A stretch of DNA of 64,000 nucleotides from Candidatus Sedimenticola endophacoides (GTDB lineage Bacteria > Pseudomonadota > Gammaproteobacteria > Chromatiales > Chromatiaceae), in the NCBI GenBank assembly GCA_003062205.1, contig PQCP01000100.1, positions 1-64,000 of the forward strand, written 5' to 3'. Positions 8,280 through 18,049 of the stretch are shown in pieces; within the stretch, counting starts at the first letter, position 1; each line of letters opens with the position of its first letter. The notes under the pieces were generated by a model. It searched no databases. It saw only the letters and a program-made list of their open reading frames with translations, and was not told where the DNA came from. The position numbers were made by a program, and so were the translations under genes.

Positions 8280-9044
8280 TCAGGCCATGGCCCGGCGCAG
8301 CCGGTACCAGAGACGACCGAGCTGCTCGTGGACGGCGCGGGCGCTCTCTTCGAGGGCGTCGGCCCGGGGCAGCCAGTCCCAAACGGCTGCACCGCTCACC
8401 GGCCGGCTGTACCCCATGGGGGCGGGGGTGGCCTGGATCCCCTGGTGGGTGAAGGCGGCCAGGGCCCGGGGCATGTGCCAGGCGTGGGTCACCAGCAGGA
8501 CCCGTTCGACACCGTGTTGGCGCAGCAGCGGCCGGGTCAGCGCGGCGTTTTCCCAGGTGGTGCGGCTGGTCTCCTCGCTCGCCAGCACCCGCACCCCGAA
8601 CTCCTCTTCCATAACGTGCCGCATGATCCGTGCTTCGGCCTCGCCCGCCCGTTGCGGGCTGCCGCCGCTGGGGATGACCGCCAGTCCGCTGCGCCGCGCC
8701 AGCCAGGCGGCGTAGCGGACCCGCTCCAGGGCCAGCGGGCCGAGGGTGTCTGTGCCGTACTCCGGGGCATCGATGCGGCGGCCGCCGCCCAGCACTACGA
8801 TCGCCTGGGGCGGTTCGCTGTGGGTCCGCGCGGGGCGCCATGGGGCGTGCGCCTGTAGCGGCTGCATCAGCAGCCCGGAGACGTACGGGGTGCTCAGCAG
8901 GTAGAGTGCGAGCAGGGTCAGCCACAGCAGCAGTCTGCCGGAGCGGCGGCGGGCGCTGAGCAGGCCCAGCAGACCCAGCAGGATCAGGGCGCCGGGTGGC
9001 GTGGCCAGCGTCTTGAGGATCCAAACCAGCTCCTGGTCTATCAC
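8280..9044 (-). CDS. YdcF/ElyC-type DUF218 membrane protein
   Basis: A 254-residue protein. Two N-terminal membrane helices (about 15-30 and 37-57) are followed by a DUF218 domain starting [12 protein letters not shown], with [16 protein letters not shown] and a C-terminal [14 protein letters not shown], the hallmarks of the SanA/YdcF/ElyC group. E. coli relatives affect envelope stability and peptidoglycan precursor use, but the biochemistry is unclear. The GTG start overlaps the lipA stop (GTGA), making it the last gene of the long mre-to-lip run. Confidence 0.85.
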   Translation of the reverse strand: MIDQELVWILKTLATPPGALILLGLLGLLSARRRSGRLLLWLTLLALYLLSTPYVSGLLMQPLQAHAPWRPARTHSEPPQAIVVLGGGRRIDAPEYGTDTLGPLALERVRYAAWLARRSGLAVIPSGGSPQRAGEAEARIMRHVMEEEFGVRVLASEETSRTTWENAALTRPLLRQHGVERVLLVTHAWHMPRALAAFTHQGIQATPAPMGYSRPVSGAAVWDWLPRADALEESARAVHEQLGRLWYRLRRAMA

Positions 9045-10021
9045 GGACCCTCTCCCAGCAGCGGGTTGGCCTGTAGATCGGCGTGATAGGAGGAGCGCAC
9101 CATGGGGCCGCTGGCGACGTTGGAAAAACCGATCTCCTCACCGTAGCGGCGCAGTTGCTCAAACTCCCCCGGGGTTACGAAGCGGGCCACCGGCAGGTGT
9201 TCGCGGCTCGGTTGCAGGTACTGGCCGAGGGTGAGCATGGAGCAGCCGTGTGAGCGCAGCTCGCGCATCACCGCCTGCACCTGCGCCATCTCTTCGCCGA
9301 GGCCGAGCATCAGGCCGGATTTGGTCGGTACCCCGGGGCGGCGCTCCCGGAAGTCCCGCAGCAGCTCCAGCGACTCCCGGTAGTCGGCCCCCGGGCGCGC
9401 CCGGCGGTAGAGCGCCGGGACCGTTTCCAGATTGTGGTTGAAGACATCGGGCGGTGCCTTGTCCAACTGCTCCAGTGCCGGTTCCCGGCGGCCGCGGAAA
9501 TCGGGCACCAGGATCTCGATCTTCAACCCCGGCGCCGCCTCGCGCAGGGCCAGGATGCACTGTGCATAGTGGCCCGCGCCGCCGTCGCGCAGGTCGTCCC
9601 GGTCCACCGAGGTGATGACCACATAGCGCAGCGCCATGGCGCGTACCGCGGCGGCCAGCCGGGCCGGCTCTTCGGGGTCCAGTGGCCGGGGCTTGCCGTG
9701 GGCCACGTCGCAGAACGGGCAGCGGCGGGTGCAGATGTCGCCCATGATCATGAAGGTGGCGGTGCCGTGGTGAAAGCACTCGCCGAGGTTGGGGCAGGCC
9801 GCCTCCTCGCACACGGAGCTCAGTCCGGAGCCGCGCAGGATGCGCTTGATGCGGGCCACCGCCTCGCCGGTTGGCAGGCGGGCGCGGATCCAGTGGGGCT
9901 TGCGCGCGGGCGTTCCGGCCGTCTCCACCTTGATCGGGATGCGTGCGAGCTTGTCGGCACCGCGCTGGTGGGTCTCGGGTGTACGCCGGGAGGGGGCGTC
10001 GATCGGTTCGTCTTTACTCAT
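9041..10021 (-). CDS. lipA: Lipoyl synthase
   Basis: A 326-residue radical-SAM enzyme that inserts two sulfurs into protein-bound octanoyl groups. It carries the auxiliary cluster motif [12 protein letters not shown], the radical-SAM motif CTRRCPFC, and the C-terminal RSSYHAD whose Ser ligates the auxiliary cluster. The ATG at 10021 (MSKDEPID) lies seven bases after the lipB stop. The frame is open further upstream, but only inside lipB. It works directly after LipB. Confidence 0.97.
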   Translation of the reverse strand: MSKDEPIDAPSRRTPETHQRGADKLARIPIKVETAGTPARKPHWIRARLPTGEAVARIKRILRGSGLSSVCEEAACPNLGECFHHGTATFMIMGDICTRRCPFCDVAHGKPRPLDPEEPARLAAAVRAMALRYVVITSVDRDDLRDGGAGHYAQCILALREAAPGLKIEILVPDFRGRREPALEQLDKAPPDVFNHNLETVPALYRRARPGADYRESLELLRDFRERRPGVPTKSGLMLGLGEEMAQVQAVMRELRSHGCSMLTLGQYLQPSREHLPVARFVTPGEFEQLRRYGEEIGFSNVASGPMVRSSYHADLQANPLLGEGP

Positions 10022-10028
10022 CGGCTCT

Positions 10029-10682
10029 TCAGGGGGTATCCGTGTCCAGTACAGCATAGCCGAGCGGGCGGTTGATCTCATGGATCAGTGCGTCGGCGTT
10101 GTGGCGCGGGTCGGTATCGCCGCCCAGTTGCGCCATCTGGGTCACCCGCAGCCCGGGGTGTCCGCAGGGGTTGATGCGGGAGAAGGGCTCCAGGTCCATA
10201 TTCAGGTTGAGGCTCAGGCCGTGGTAGCTGCAGCCGCGGCGCACGCGCAGGCCGAGGGAGGCGATCTTGGCCCCGTCCACATAGACCCCCGGGGCGTCGG
10301 CGCGGGCCCGGGCGGCGATGCCCTGGTCCGCGAGCAGGGCGATGGTGGCCTGCTCGATCAGGGTTACCAGCTGGCGCACCCCGAGCCCGGCGCGGCGCAG
10401 GTCGAGCAGCAGGTAGAGTACCAGTTGTCCCGGGCCGTGGTAGGTGACCTGACCGCCGCGATCGCTCTTGATCACCGGGATCGCGCCTGGATCGAGCAGG
10501 TGTTCTGGGCGTCTGGCCTGGCCCAGGGTGAAGACCGGGGGATGCTCCAGCACCCAGATCTCGTCCGGTGTGGTCGGATCGCGCCCGTCGGTGAACGTCT
10601 GCATGCGCCGCCACACCGGCTCGTAGGGGCAGCGCCCGAGCCGCCGGACAAGGAGGGTGGGTGGTGCGTGGGCGGGGCTCAT
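10029..10682 (-). CDS. lipB: Octanoyl-[ACP]:protein octanoyltransferase
   Basis: A 217-residue transferase that moves octanoate from acyl-carrier protein to lipoyl domains. Motifs: [14 protein letters not shown], the catalytic Lys in [11 protein letters not shown] and the catalytic Cys in NPCGHPGL. Full length. It begins five bases after the ybeD stop and ends seven bases before lipA. The ATG at 10682 (MSPAHAPP) is chosen because it follows ybeD without overlap. Confidence 0.97.
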   Translation of the reverse strand: MSPAHAPPTLLVRRLGRCPYEPVWRRMQTFTDGRDPTTPDEIWVLEHPPVFTLGQARRPEHLLDPGAIPVIKSDRGGQVTYHGPGQLVLYLLLDLRRAGLGVRQLVTLIEQATIALLADQGIAARARADAPGVYVDGAKIASLGLRVRRGCSYHGLSLNLNMDLEPFSRINPCGHPGLRVTQMAQLGGDTDPRHNADALIHEINRPLGYAVLDTDTP

Positions 10683-10687
10683 TCGGC

Positions 10688-10957
10688 TCAGAGGCTCATC
10701 AGCACCTGGTCGTGGTCGGTCAGGGCCTGGTAGATGGCGTCGAGCTGGGTCTTGCTGGTCGCCTCGAAGGTGATGGTGACGGCCAGGTATTTGCCCCCGC
10801 TGCTGGGGCGGGTGGCGACCTCGGCGAGGTGGATGTCGGGTACCTCGCGGCCCACGATTTTGATCACCAGCGCCTCGAAGCCGGGGCTGGCCAGGCCCAT
10901 CGCCTTGACCGAGAACCGGCATGGAAATTCAAACAGGGTGTCGCTCTTTTCGCTCAT
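10688..10957 (-). CDS. ybeD: YbeD/DUF493 family protein
   Basis: An 89-residue DUF493 protein with an ACT-like ferredoxin fold. [13 protein letters not shown] at the N-terminus and the C-terminal [19 protein letters not shown] fit the family. It sits directly before lipB, as in E. coli (dacA-ybeD-lipB-lipA). The shape resembles an allosteric domain, but no function is established. Confidence 0.93.
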   Translation of the reverse strand: MSEKSDTLFEFPCRFSVKAMGLASPGFEALVIKIVGREVPDIHLAEVATRPSSGGKYLAVTITFEATSKTQLDAIYQALTDHDQVLMSL

Positions 10958-11002
10958 CTCACTTCTCGCTGTCGGTGCGCCGCTGGTGGGGTGGGCGGTT
11001 GC

Positions 11003-11875
11003 TCACCCGCTGCCCCGTCCCTGCTGCAGGCCCCGTTTGTAGTCGGCGTAGAGCTGGCGCATGCGCCCGAATACGGGTCCGGGGACGCCGTCACCGACCG
11101 CCACGCCGTCGAGGCGGGTCACCGGGACGATCTCGCGGGTGGAGCTGGTGATCCAGACCTCGTCGGCGGTGCGCAGCTGCTGTTCGCTGATCGGTGCTTC
11201 GCGGTAGGTCAGTCCGCCGGCGGCGGCCAGCTCCAGGACCAGGTCGCGGGTGATGCCGGGCAGCAGGTGCCTGGAGGTGGGCGGGGTGAGCAGGGTGGCG
11301 TCGCGGACCGCGAACAGATTGCTGGCCGAGCCTTCGGTGGCGAAGCCGTCGCGGATCAGGAGGGTCTCCCCGGCCCCGGCCTGGGTCGCCTCCTCGCGCA
11401 GCATGACGTTGGCCAGCAGGGTGATCGCCTTGATATCGCAGCGTCCCCAGCGGATGTCGGGGCGGGTGATGGCCTCGATGCCGTGCTCGGCGAGGCGCGG
11501 GTCGGGGGCGGGCAGCGGGCTGGCCATGGCGAAGACGGTGGGTTCCACATCCCTCGGGATGCGGTGGTCGCGGGCCGGTGCCGCGCCACGGGTCACCTGT
11601 AGATAGACCGACTGGTCGGCGCCGGGGCGTTGCCCGATCAGCTGTTCGAGCACCTCGCGCCAGCGCTCCGGGCCCAGCGGGTCGGCCATGCCGATGCCGT
11701 GTAGGCTCGTTTCCAGACGGCGCAGGTGGTGGGCGAGGCGAAACAGCCGCCCGCCGTAGCAGGGGATCACCTCGTAGACCCCGTCGCCGAACAGGAAGCC
11801 GCGGTCCATGACCGGGATCCTGGCCTGTTCGGGGGGGAGGAAGCGCCCGTTCAGAAAGCAGTCGATCCGGTCCAT
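11003..11875 (-). CDS. dat: Class IV PLP aminotransferase, probably D-amino acid aminotransferase
   Basis: A 290-residue fold-type IV PLP enzyme. GFLFGDGVYEVIPCY at the N-terminus and the PLP lysine in DIKAITLLANVM match D-alanine aminotransferases, which make D-Glu/D-Ala for the cell wall; the EGSASNLFAV loop is shared with branched-chain and ADC-lyase relatives. Lying between dacA and ybeD in a wall-synthesis cluster supports Dat. Start ATG 11875 is preceded by GAGG; a GTG at 11887 overlapping the dacA stop is the alternative. Confidence 0.85.
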   Translation of the reverse strand: MDRIDCFLNGRFLPPEQARIPVMDRGFLFGDGVYEVIPCYGGRLFRLAHHLRRLETSLHGIGMADPLGPERWREVLEQLIGQRPGADQSVYLQVTRGAAPARDHRIPRDVEPTVFAMASPLPAPDPRLAEHGIEAITRPDIRWGRCDIKAITLLANVMLREEATQAGAGETLLIRDGFATEGSASNLFAVRDATLLTPPTSRHLLPGITRDLVLELAAAGGLTYREAPISEQQLRTADEVWITSSTREIVPVTRLDGVAVGDGVPGPVFGRMRQLYADYKRGLQQGRGSG

Positions 11876-11883
11876 GGGGCGCC

Positions 11884-13032
11884 TCACTCAAACCACAGCA
11901 GTACGCTGTCCTTGGCGCTCTGCCAGAGTCCGCCCGCGTCGACCTGCTCCAGGGCGATCAGCGGCACCTGCTCCAGCGCCTCGCCTCCCAGGGTGAGGTG
12001 AACGCTGCCGAGTACCGCCCCCTTCGCCACCGGCGCGGTAATCCCGGGCTCGATGCGCATGTCGGCCTTGAGGTTTTTGTATTGATGGCGCGGAATGGTG
12101 ACGTGGAGGTCGGCGCCCAGTCCCAGCGGCAACTGCTCCTGGCTCCCCTTCCAGACCCGCACCCGGGTCAGCGCCTCGCCCGTGCCGTAGAGGCGGTGGG
12201 TCTCGAAGAAGCGGAAGCCGTAGTTGAGCAGGGACTGGCTCTCGCGGGCCCGTGCATCGTCGCTTTTGGTGCCCATCACCACCGAGATCAGCCGCTGGTC
12301 GTCGCGCCGGGCCGAGGCGACCAGGCAGAAGCCGGCGGCCTCGGTGTGGCCGGTCTTGATGCCATCGACGCTATCGTCGCGCCACAGAAGGCGGTTGCGG
12401 TTGTGCTGGTTGATGTCGTTGAAGCGCATCTCCCGGATGGCGTACCAGGCGTAGTATTCGGGGGATTCGCGGATGGTGGCGGCGGCCACCAGGGCGATGT
12501 CGCGCGGTGTGGTGTAGTGGTTGTCGGAGGGCAGGCCGGTGCTGTTGTCGAAGTGGGTGTTGTGCATGCCGAGACGCCGCGCGTGTTCGTTCATCAGGTT
12601 GGCGAAGGTCTCCTCGCTGCCTGCGATGTGTTCGGCCAGGGCGATACTGGCGTCGTTGCCCGACTGGATGATCATCCCCTTGAGCAGCAACTCCACACTG
12701 ACCTGCTTGTCGACTTCGATGAACATCCGGGAACCGGGGGCTTTCCAGGCCTTGCGGCTCACCCGCACCGGATCTTGGAGGGTGATATTGCCCTGTTTGA
12801 GTTCGCGCATCACCACGTAGGCGGTCATGATCTTGGTGAGGCTGGCCGGTTCGAGCCGCTGGTCGGCGTTCTCCTCGGAGAGGACCCGGCCGCTGTCGAA
12901 GTCGACCAGCAGGTGGCCGCTGGCGGCGACCTGGGGCGGAGCGGGAATGGGGGTGGCGGCATGGCCCTGGGGGATACAGAGGGCGAGCAGCAGGAGCAGG
13001 GTCGATACGGAGGTGGTTTTCTGTAACTGCAC
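11884..13032 (-). CDS. dacA: D-alanyl-D-alanine carboxypeptidase, PBP5/6 type
   Basis: A 382-residue penicillin-binding protein that trims the terminal D-Ala from peptidoglycan pentapeptides. It has a signal peptide (STLLLLLALCIPQGHA), the nucleophile motif SLTK, SGND and KTG, then a C-terminal beta domain ending in an amphipathic anchor (LWQSAKDSVLLWFE). The start is GTG 13032 with AAGGAAG six bases upstream; an earlier in-frame ATG would bury the signal peptide. It follows rlpA after 177 bases, the largest gap in the cluster, so a promoter may lie there. Confidence 0.95.
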   Translation of the reverse strand: MQLQKTTSVSTLLLLLALCIPQGHAATPIPAPPQVAASGHLLVDFDSGRVLSEENADQRLEPASLTKIMTAYVVMRELKQGNITLQDPVRVSRKAWKAPGSRMFIEVDKQVSVELLLKGMIIQSGNDASIALAEHIAGSEETFANLMNEHARRLGMHNTHFDNSTGLPSDNHYTTPRDIALVAAATIRESPEYYAWYAIREMRFNDINQHNRNRLLWRDDSVDGIKTGHTEAAGFCLVASARRDDQRLISVVMGTKSDDARARESQSLLNYGFRFFETHRLYGTGEALTRVRVWKGSQEQLPLGLGADLHVTIPRHQYKNLKADMRIEPGITAPVAKGAVLGSVHLTLGGEALEQVPLIALEQVDAGGLWQSAKDSVLLWFE

Positions 13033-13165
13033 GGGGGGCTTCCTTTTGGGGTGTTCTCGTGCCAATGGGACAACGATGCGATGCGTCGGTTCGAGCGTGG
13101 CGGCCATTTTAACCCGCATGGCCCACCGGGCACAGACGCTTGCCGCAACAGGGGGGGCGTTGTAA

Positions 13166-13184
13166 GGAAACCGGGTCGGTTTCC
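13166..13184. terminator. Hairpin between rlpA and dacA
   Basis: Stem GGAAACC/GGTTTCC with a five-base loop, 26 bases after the rlpA stop. Without a long U-run it could be a partial terminator or an mRNA processing site. A TTAAAAT on the minus strand around 13105-13115 could be a -10 for dacA, without a good -35. Confidence 0.35.
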
Positions 13185-13209
13185 GGTCGCCCGCATCGCT
13201 TACAGGGGG

Positions 13210-14037
13210 TCACTCGATGATCACCCGCGATTCGCGGATACCCATACGGTCGAGGGTGAGGGTCAGGTGATCGACCTGGGCGATGGTGTCGAGGGGACCG
13301 ACCTGGACCCGGAATACGGGCCGGCCCTGGTTGATGCTCTCCTGGATGCGGATGGCGCGGTTGATCGAAGCGGCCAGTTCGTTACGCAGGCGGTCGGCAT
13401 TGTACCGGTTGGAGAAGGCGCCGACCTGGAGAAAGATGTCGGGATCGGTGTTGACCGGGGGGGGCGGGGGTGGGTTGGTCACGCGGTAGGGACGGGGTTG
13501 GCCGGGGTTGATGGCGCGGACCTCGACCAGACCGGTCCCCTCGCCGATGATCCCCAGCTTGGTGGCCGCGGCGTAGGAGAGGTCGATGACGCGATTGCCG
13601 TGGAAGGGGCCGCGGTCGTTGACCTTGACCACCGCGCGGCGGCCGTTGTTGAGGTTGATTACCTCGACATAGGTGGGCAGGGGCAGACTTTTATGAGCGG
13701 CGGTCATGGCGTACATGTCATAGGGTTCGCCGCTGCTGGTGAGGCGGCCGTGGAACTTGGTGCCGTACCAGGAGGCGATACCGCGCTCCACGAAACCCTG
13801 GCTGCTCTCCATGACGTGGTAGCGCCGCCCCAGCACCACGTAGGAGTCGGGGTTGCCGCGCCGGCTACGGGGTTCGTTCCGTGGTACCGCGTCGGCGATG
13901 CGGTTGGGATCGAGGCGGCGTTCCGGTCGGCCATCGCTGATGTGGCGGTCGATGATGCGCGGCGGGGTGACGGAACAGGCGCCGAGCAGCGCGGCCAGCA
14001 GCAGGGGGAGGGCGATGGCGGCGCGGCGCGGGGTCAT
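13210..14037 (-). CDS. rlpA: RlpA septal-ring lytic transglycosylase, lipoprotein with SPOR domain
   Basis: A 275-residue outer-membrane lipoprotein. The signal peptide ends in the lipobox LLGAC. A double-psi beta-barrel follows (GIASWYGTKFHGRLTSSGE to VNDRGPF, around residues 90-170) with the conserved His and Asp. A proline stretch and a C-terminal SPOR domain (about 198-275) bind denuded glycan at the septum. In Pseudomonas, RlpA cleaves such glycans. The ATG overlaps the mltB stop (ATGA). Confidence 0.95.
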   Translation of the reverse strand: MTPRRAAIALPLLLAALLGACSVTPPRIIDRHISDGRPERRLDPNRIADAVPRNEPRSRRGNPDSYVVLGRRYHVMESSQGFVERGIASWYGTKFHGRLTSSGEPYDMYAMTAAHKSLPLPTYVEVINLNNGRRAVVKVNDRGPFHGNRVIDLSYAAATKLGIIGEGTGLVEVRAINPGQPRPYRVTNPPPPPPVNTDPDIFLQVGAFSNRYNADRLRNELAASINRAIRIQESINQGRPVFRVQVGPLDTIAQVDHLTLTLDRMGIRESRVIIE

Positions 14038-15047
14038 GATGGATCCGCTTCGGCGCGGGCCTGGCGTATCGCCCGGCTGAGCTGATAGACCGCCATGGCG
14101 TAGTGGTTGCTGTGGTTGTAGCGGGTGATCACGTAGAAGTTGTGCAGCCCGAGCCAGTACTCCTCTCCCCTGTCGAGCTTGAGGCGCACCAGGCTGGCGA
14201 GGGTGTCGCCGGGGAGGTCGGTGGTGAGTTCGATGCCCGCCTCGCGCAGTTCGCTGAGGGTCAGCGAGGGCTTCATTCCCGCCTTGGAGAAGCGGTGGTG
14301 GGCCTTGCCACCCCCCTCCAGGCGGTGGGTGACCGGTTCGCCCGGGCGCCAGCCGTGGTCCTTGAAATAGGCGGCTACGCTGCCGATGACATCGGCGTTG
14401 TTGTGCCACAGGTCGCGTTTGCCGTCGCGGTCGAAGTCGATCGCGTAGGCCCGGTAGCTGCTGGGGATGAACTGGGCCTGCCCGAGGGCGCCGGCGTAGG
14501 AGCCCTGGGCCTGGGCGGGGTCGAGTCCCTCTTCCTGGCACAGCAACAGAAACGCCTCCAGTTCGCCCTGAAAGAACTTGCCGCGGCGCGGGTAGCCGAA
14601 GCCGAGGGTGGTGAGGGCGTCGAGTACCGGGTAGCTGCCGGTGTGGCGGCCGTAGCGGCTCTCGACCCCGATGATGGCGACGATGATCTCGGCCGGCACG
14701 CCGTAGCGCGCCTCGGCTTCGCTCAGCAGCGTCTGGTTCTCGTTCCAGAACTCCACACCCTGCCGGGTGCGCGAGTCGGTGACGAAGATCGGCCGGTATT
14801 GGTGCCAGGGTTTTGCCTCGGAGGGGCGGCTGATGGCGTCGACGATGCCCTGGCGGTAGCGCCCGGGGGTGATCATCTCCCGCAGGTGCGAGGTCTCGAA
14901 TCCGTGCTTGTCGGCCATGCGCTGGATGAATCCGGCGATCTCCTGTTCGAATCCGGGGGGCGGGCCGGCCAGGGCGGCCGGGGTGGCGCCCGCGATGAGA
15001 AGGCCGAGCAGGGCCGTCTTGAGGGTCGTTGTGTCCATTGTCCGCAT
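14034..15047 (-). CDS. mltB: Membrane-bound/periplasmic lytic murein transglycosylase B
   Basis: A 337-residue lytic transglycosylase that cuts glycan strands to 1,6-anhydromuropeptides. A type I signal peptide ends GATPAALA; there is no lipobox Cys, so this is a soluble form, unlike E. coli MltB. The catalytic Glu is in IGVESRYGRHTG. GALGQAQFIPSSYRAYA and WRPGEPV are family signatures. Start ATG 15047; ATG 15038 is equally possible. It lies 19 bases after rodA. Confidence 0.94.
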   Translation of the reverse strand: MRTMDTTTLKTALLGLLIAGATPAALAGPPPGFEQEIAGFIQRMADKHGFETSHLREMITPGRYRQGIVDAISRPSEAKPWHQYRPIFVTDSRTRQGVEFWNENQTLLSEAEARYGVPAEIIVAIIGVESRYGRHTGSYPVLDALTTLGFGYPRRGKFFQGELEAFLLLCQEEGLDPAQAQGSYAGALGQAQFIPSSYRAYAIDFDRDGKRDLWHNNADVIGSVAAYFKDHGWRPGEPVTHRLEGGGKAHHRFSKAGMKPSLTLSELREAGIELTTDLPGDTLASLVRLKLDRGEEYWLGLHNFYVITRYNHSNHYAMAVYQLSRAIRQARAEADPS

Positions 15048-15066
15048 GGCCTCGTGGTTGGTGATC

Positions 15067-16206
15067 CTAGGTCGGTAGCAGTTTGCGGTGGGTCTGGATC
15101 GACATCAGGATACCGAATCCAGCCATGATGGTCACCAGTGAGGTGCCGCCGTAGCTGATCAGGGGCAGGGGTACCCCGACTACCGGCAGGATGCCGCTGA
15201 CCATGCCGGTATTGACGAACAGGTAGACGAAAAAGACCAGGGTCAGGGCGCCGCCGAGCAGCCGTCCGTAGGTGTCCTGGGCATTGGCCGCGATGTAGAG
15301 CCCGCGCAGGATGATGAACAGGTAGAGGACGATCAGCAGCGCCACCCCGGCGAAGCCGAACTCCTCGGAGAGGACCGCGAAGATGAAGTCGGTGGTGCGC
15401 TCGGGCAGAAATTCCAGGTGGGACTGGGTGCCGTTGAGCCAGCCCTTGCCGTAGAGTCCGCCGGAGCCGATGGCGATCTTTGACTGGATGATATGGTAGC
15501 CGGTGCCCAGGGGGTCGCTCTCGGGGTTGAGGAAGGTGATCACGCGGTCGCGCTGATAGTCGTGCATGCCCCAGCGCCAGAGTACCCAGGCCGAGGGGAT
15601 GGCGGTGAGGAGCATACCGCCGATGAAGCGCCAGCTCAGGCCGGCCAGAAACAGCACGAAGATGCCGGCGCTGGCGACCAGCAGCGAGGTGCCCAGGTCC
15701 GGTTGCCGGGCGATCATCACCACCGGCACGGCGATCATCAGGCCGGCGGTGCCGAGGCGTTGCCAGGAGGGGGGGAGGCGTTTCTCCGCCAGGAATCCGG
15801 CGATCATCATGGGCATGGCGATCTTCATCAGCTCCGAGGGCTGAAAGCGGAACAGGCCGAGGTCCAGCCAGCGTTGGGCGCCTTTCCCGATGGCGCCCAC
15901 AGCGAGCACCGCGGCCAGCATCAGCAACGCCGCGGCGAATAGCCAGGGGGACCAGCGGCGCAGGGTGTCGGGGCGGATCTGGGCCAGGGTGATCATGAAG
16001 CCGAAGGCCAGTCCGAGGCGCACCAGCTGGCGCTGAATCTGTCCCAGGTCCTGATTGCTGGCGCTGAAGAGCACCACCAGGCCAAAGCCGCAGAGCAGGA
16101 TCACGCCGGTCAGCAGGGGCAGGTCCAGGTGCAGACCGGCCAGCAGCCCATGGGCCTTGGCCGGGTTGGATTCACGCAGGCCGCTGCGCTGGTGGGGCAG
16201 GTTCAC
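15067..16206 (-). CDS. rodA: Rod-shape peptidoglycan glycosyltransferase RodA
   Basis: A 379-residue SEDS-family inner-membrane protein with about ten helices that polymerises lipid II during elongation with PBP2. Visible are FRFQPSELMKIAMP, RQPDLGTSLLV and the C-terminal GVPLPLISYGGTSLV signature. The GTG start overlaps the mrdA stop (GTGA), so the two partners are translationally coupled. Confidence 0.96.
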   Translation of the reverse strand: MNLPHQRSGLRESNPAKAHGLLAGLHLDLPLLTGVILLCGFGLVVLFSASNQDLGQIQRQLVRLGLAFGFMITLAQIRPDTLRRWSPWLFAAALLMLAAVLAVGAIGKGAQRWLDLGLFRFQPSELMKIAMPMMIAGFLAEKRLPPSWQRLGTAGLMIAVPVVMIARQPDLGTSLLVASAGIFVLFLAGLSWRFIGGMLLTAIPSAWVLWRWGMHDYQRDRVITFLNPESDPLGTGYHIIQSKIAIGSGGLYGKGWLNGTQSHLEFLPERTTDFIFAVLSEEFGFAGVALLIVLYLFIILRGLYIAANAQDTYGRLLGGALTLVFFVYLFVNTGMVSGILPVVGVPLPLISYGGTSLVTIMAGFGILMSIQTHRKLLPT

Positions 16207-18047
16207 CGGGGCTCTCCAAGCAGGTACTGGTCCATGATGCGGCGTGCGATGGGGGCGGCCACGGAGCCGCCGTGGCCGCCGTTCTCGACCACCACGGCGA
16301 CTGCGATGCGCGGCTTCTCAACCGGTGCGAAGGCGATGAACAGGGCGTGGTCGCGCATCCGCTTGTCGATCGTCTCCTCGTCGTACTCCTCGTCCTGCTT
16401 GACGGTGAATACCTGGGCAGTACCGGTCTTGCCGGCGATGCGGTAGTCGTCGGAGCGGATTCGTTTGGCCGTGCCCCGCAGCCCCTCGATCACCTGGCTC
16501 ATGGCAAAGACGATGTTGTGCCAGTTCTTTTGTGTCTGCACCGGGAGCTGCTCCGGTGGAGTGGGCGTCAGTTTTTCGGGCTGCTCCTGCAGCGGTCCGC
16601 GCACTGCGCTGAGCACGTGCGGGCGGTTGTGCCGGCCGCCCATGGCGAGGGTGGCGGTGGCGCTGGCCAGTTGCAGGGGGGTGGTCAGGACGTAGCACTG
16701 GCCGATACCCATGATCAGGGTCTCGCCCGGATACCAGGATTCGTTGCGGGTGCGTCTCTTCCACTCCCGCGAGGGGAGGAGCCCGCCCAGCTCGCCGGTG
16801 ATGTCGATGCCGGTGCGTCTGCCGAAGCGGAAGTGGTCGAGGAACTCGTGCAGCCGGTCCACCCCGAGCCGGTTCGCCAGATCGTAATAGTAGACGTCGC
16901 AGGACTGGGTGATGGCGTCGGTCAGATCCACATGGCCGTGGCCGGTCTTCTTCCAGTCGCGGTAGCGGTGGCTGCTGTTGGGCAGGCTGTAGCTGCCGGT
17001 GCAGTGGATGCGTTTGCCGGGGGTGGTGGCACCGTACTCCAGGCCCGCCAGGCCGATGAAGGGTTTGATGGTGGACCCTGGTGGATATTGGCCGCGCATG
17101 GCGCGGTTGAACAGCGGTTTGTCCGGAGATTGCTGCAGCGCCTTGTAGTTGCCGGGGCTGATGCCCTCGACGAACAGGTTGGTGTCGAAGCCGGGCTTGC
17201 TCACCAGTGCCAGGACCTCGCCGGTGGCGGGGTCGATGGCCGCCGCCGCTCCATTCTCTTCGCCGAAGGCGTCGATGATGGTGGCCTGCAACCGGGCGTC
17301 GATGGTGAGGTAGAGGTCGTCGCCGGGCACCGGCGGTTGGCTCTCCAGGGTGCTGATGGCGCGGCCGAGGACGTTCACCTCCACCTGCCGGAAGCCCACC
17401 TTGCCGTGCAGCCGCTCCTCGTAGCTCTTCTCCACGCCGGTTTTGCCGATGTGGCTGGTGGCGGAGTAGTTGGAGGCGTCGATGCGCGCGGCCTCGCGCG
17501 GGTTGATGCGCCCGACGTAGCCGATCACGTGGGAGGTCTTGTCGCCTAGCGGGTAGTCGCGCAGCAGCTTGGCCTGGATCTCCACCCCCGGGAAACGGTG
17601 GCGGTTGACCGAGAAGCGGGCCACCTCCTGCTCGTTCAGGCGCACCCGGATCGGGATGCTGTCGAAGCGGCGGCGCTGTGCGCGCAGGCGCTGGAAGCGT
17701 TTGATGTCGGCGTCACTGATCTCGATCAGCTGACGCAACTCCCCGATGGTTTGATCCATGTCCCGGACCCGCTCGGGAATGATCTCCAGGCTGTGGCTCG
17801 GCAGATTCTGGGCCAGGATCACACCGTTGCGGTCGTAGATCAGACCGCGGGTGGGGGGGATCGGCTCGATCTTCACCCGGTTGTCCTGGGAGAGGGTGGT
17901 GAAGTGCTGATGGTCGAGGATCTGCAGCTTCAGCAGGCGCAACATCACCAGACCCAGCAACAGCACTACGAAGGCGGCGGCGGCGAGGACGCGGCCGCGA
18001 AACAGGCGGCCTTCACGCAGATGGTCCTTGAGTGCGAGGTGGGACAT
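16203..18047 (-). CDS. mrdA: Penicillin-binding protein 2
   Basis: A 614-residue class B PBP, the transpeptidase of the elongasome. An N-terminal membrane helix (about 18-42) is followed by a pedestal domain and the transpeptidase domain. The active Ser is in PPGSTIKPF (SxxK); SCD replaces SxN in ITQSCDVYYY, as usual for PBP2; KTGTAQ is near residue 530. It starts two bases after mreD and overlaps rodA. Confidence 0.97.
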   Translation of the reverse strand: MSHLALKDHLREGRLFRGRVLAAAAFVVLLLGLVMLRLLKLQILDHQHFTTLSQDNRVKIEPIPPTRGLIYDRNGVILAQNLPSHSLEIIPERVRDMDQTIGELRQLIEISDADIKRFQRLRAQRRRFDSIPIRVRLNEQEVARFSVNRHRFPGVEIQAKLLRDYPLGDKTSHVIGYVGRINPREAARIDASNYSATSHIGKTGVEKSYEERLHGKVGFRQVEVNVLGRAISTLESQPPVPGDDLYLTIDARLQATIIDAFGEENGAAAAIDPATGEVLALVSKPGFDTNLFVEGISPGNYKALQQSPDKPLFNRAMRGQYPPGSTIKPFIGLAGLEYGATTPGKRIHCTGSYSLPNSSHRYRDWKKTGHGHVDLTDAITQSCDVYYYDLANRLGVDRLHEFLDHFRFGRRTGIDITGELGGLLPSREWKRRTRNESWYPGETLIMGIGQCYVLTTPLQLASATATLAMGGRHNRPHVLSAVRGPLQEQPEKLTPTPPEQLPVQTQKNWHNIVFAMSQVIEGLRGTAKRIRSDDYRIAGKTGTAQVFTVKQDEEYDEETIDKRMRDHALFIAFAPVEKPRIAVAVVVENGGHGGSVAAPIARRIMDQYLLGEPR

Positions 18048-18049
18048 GC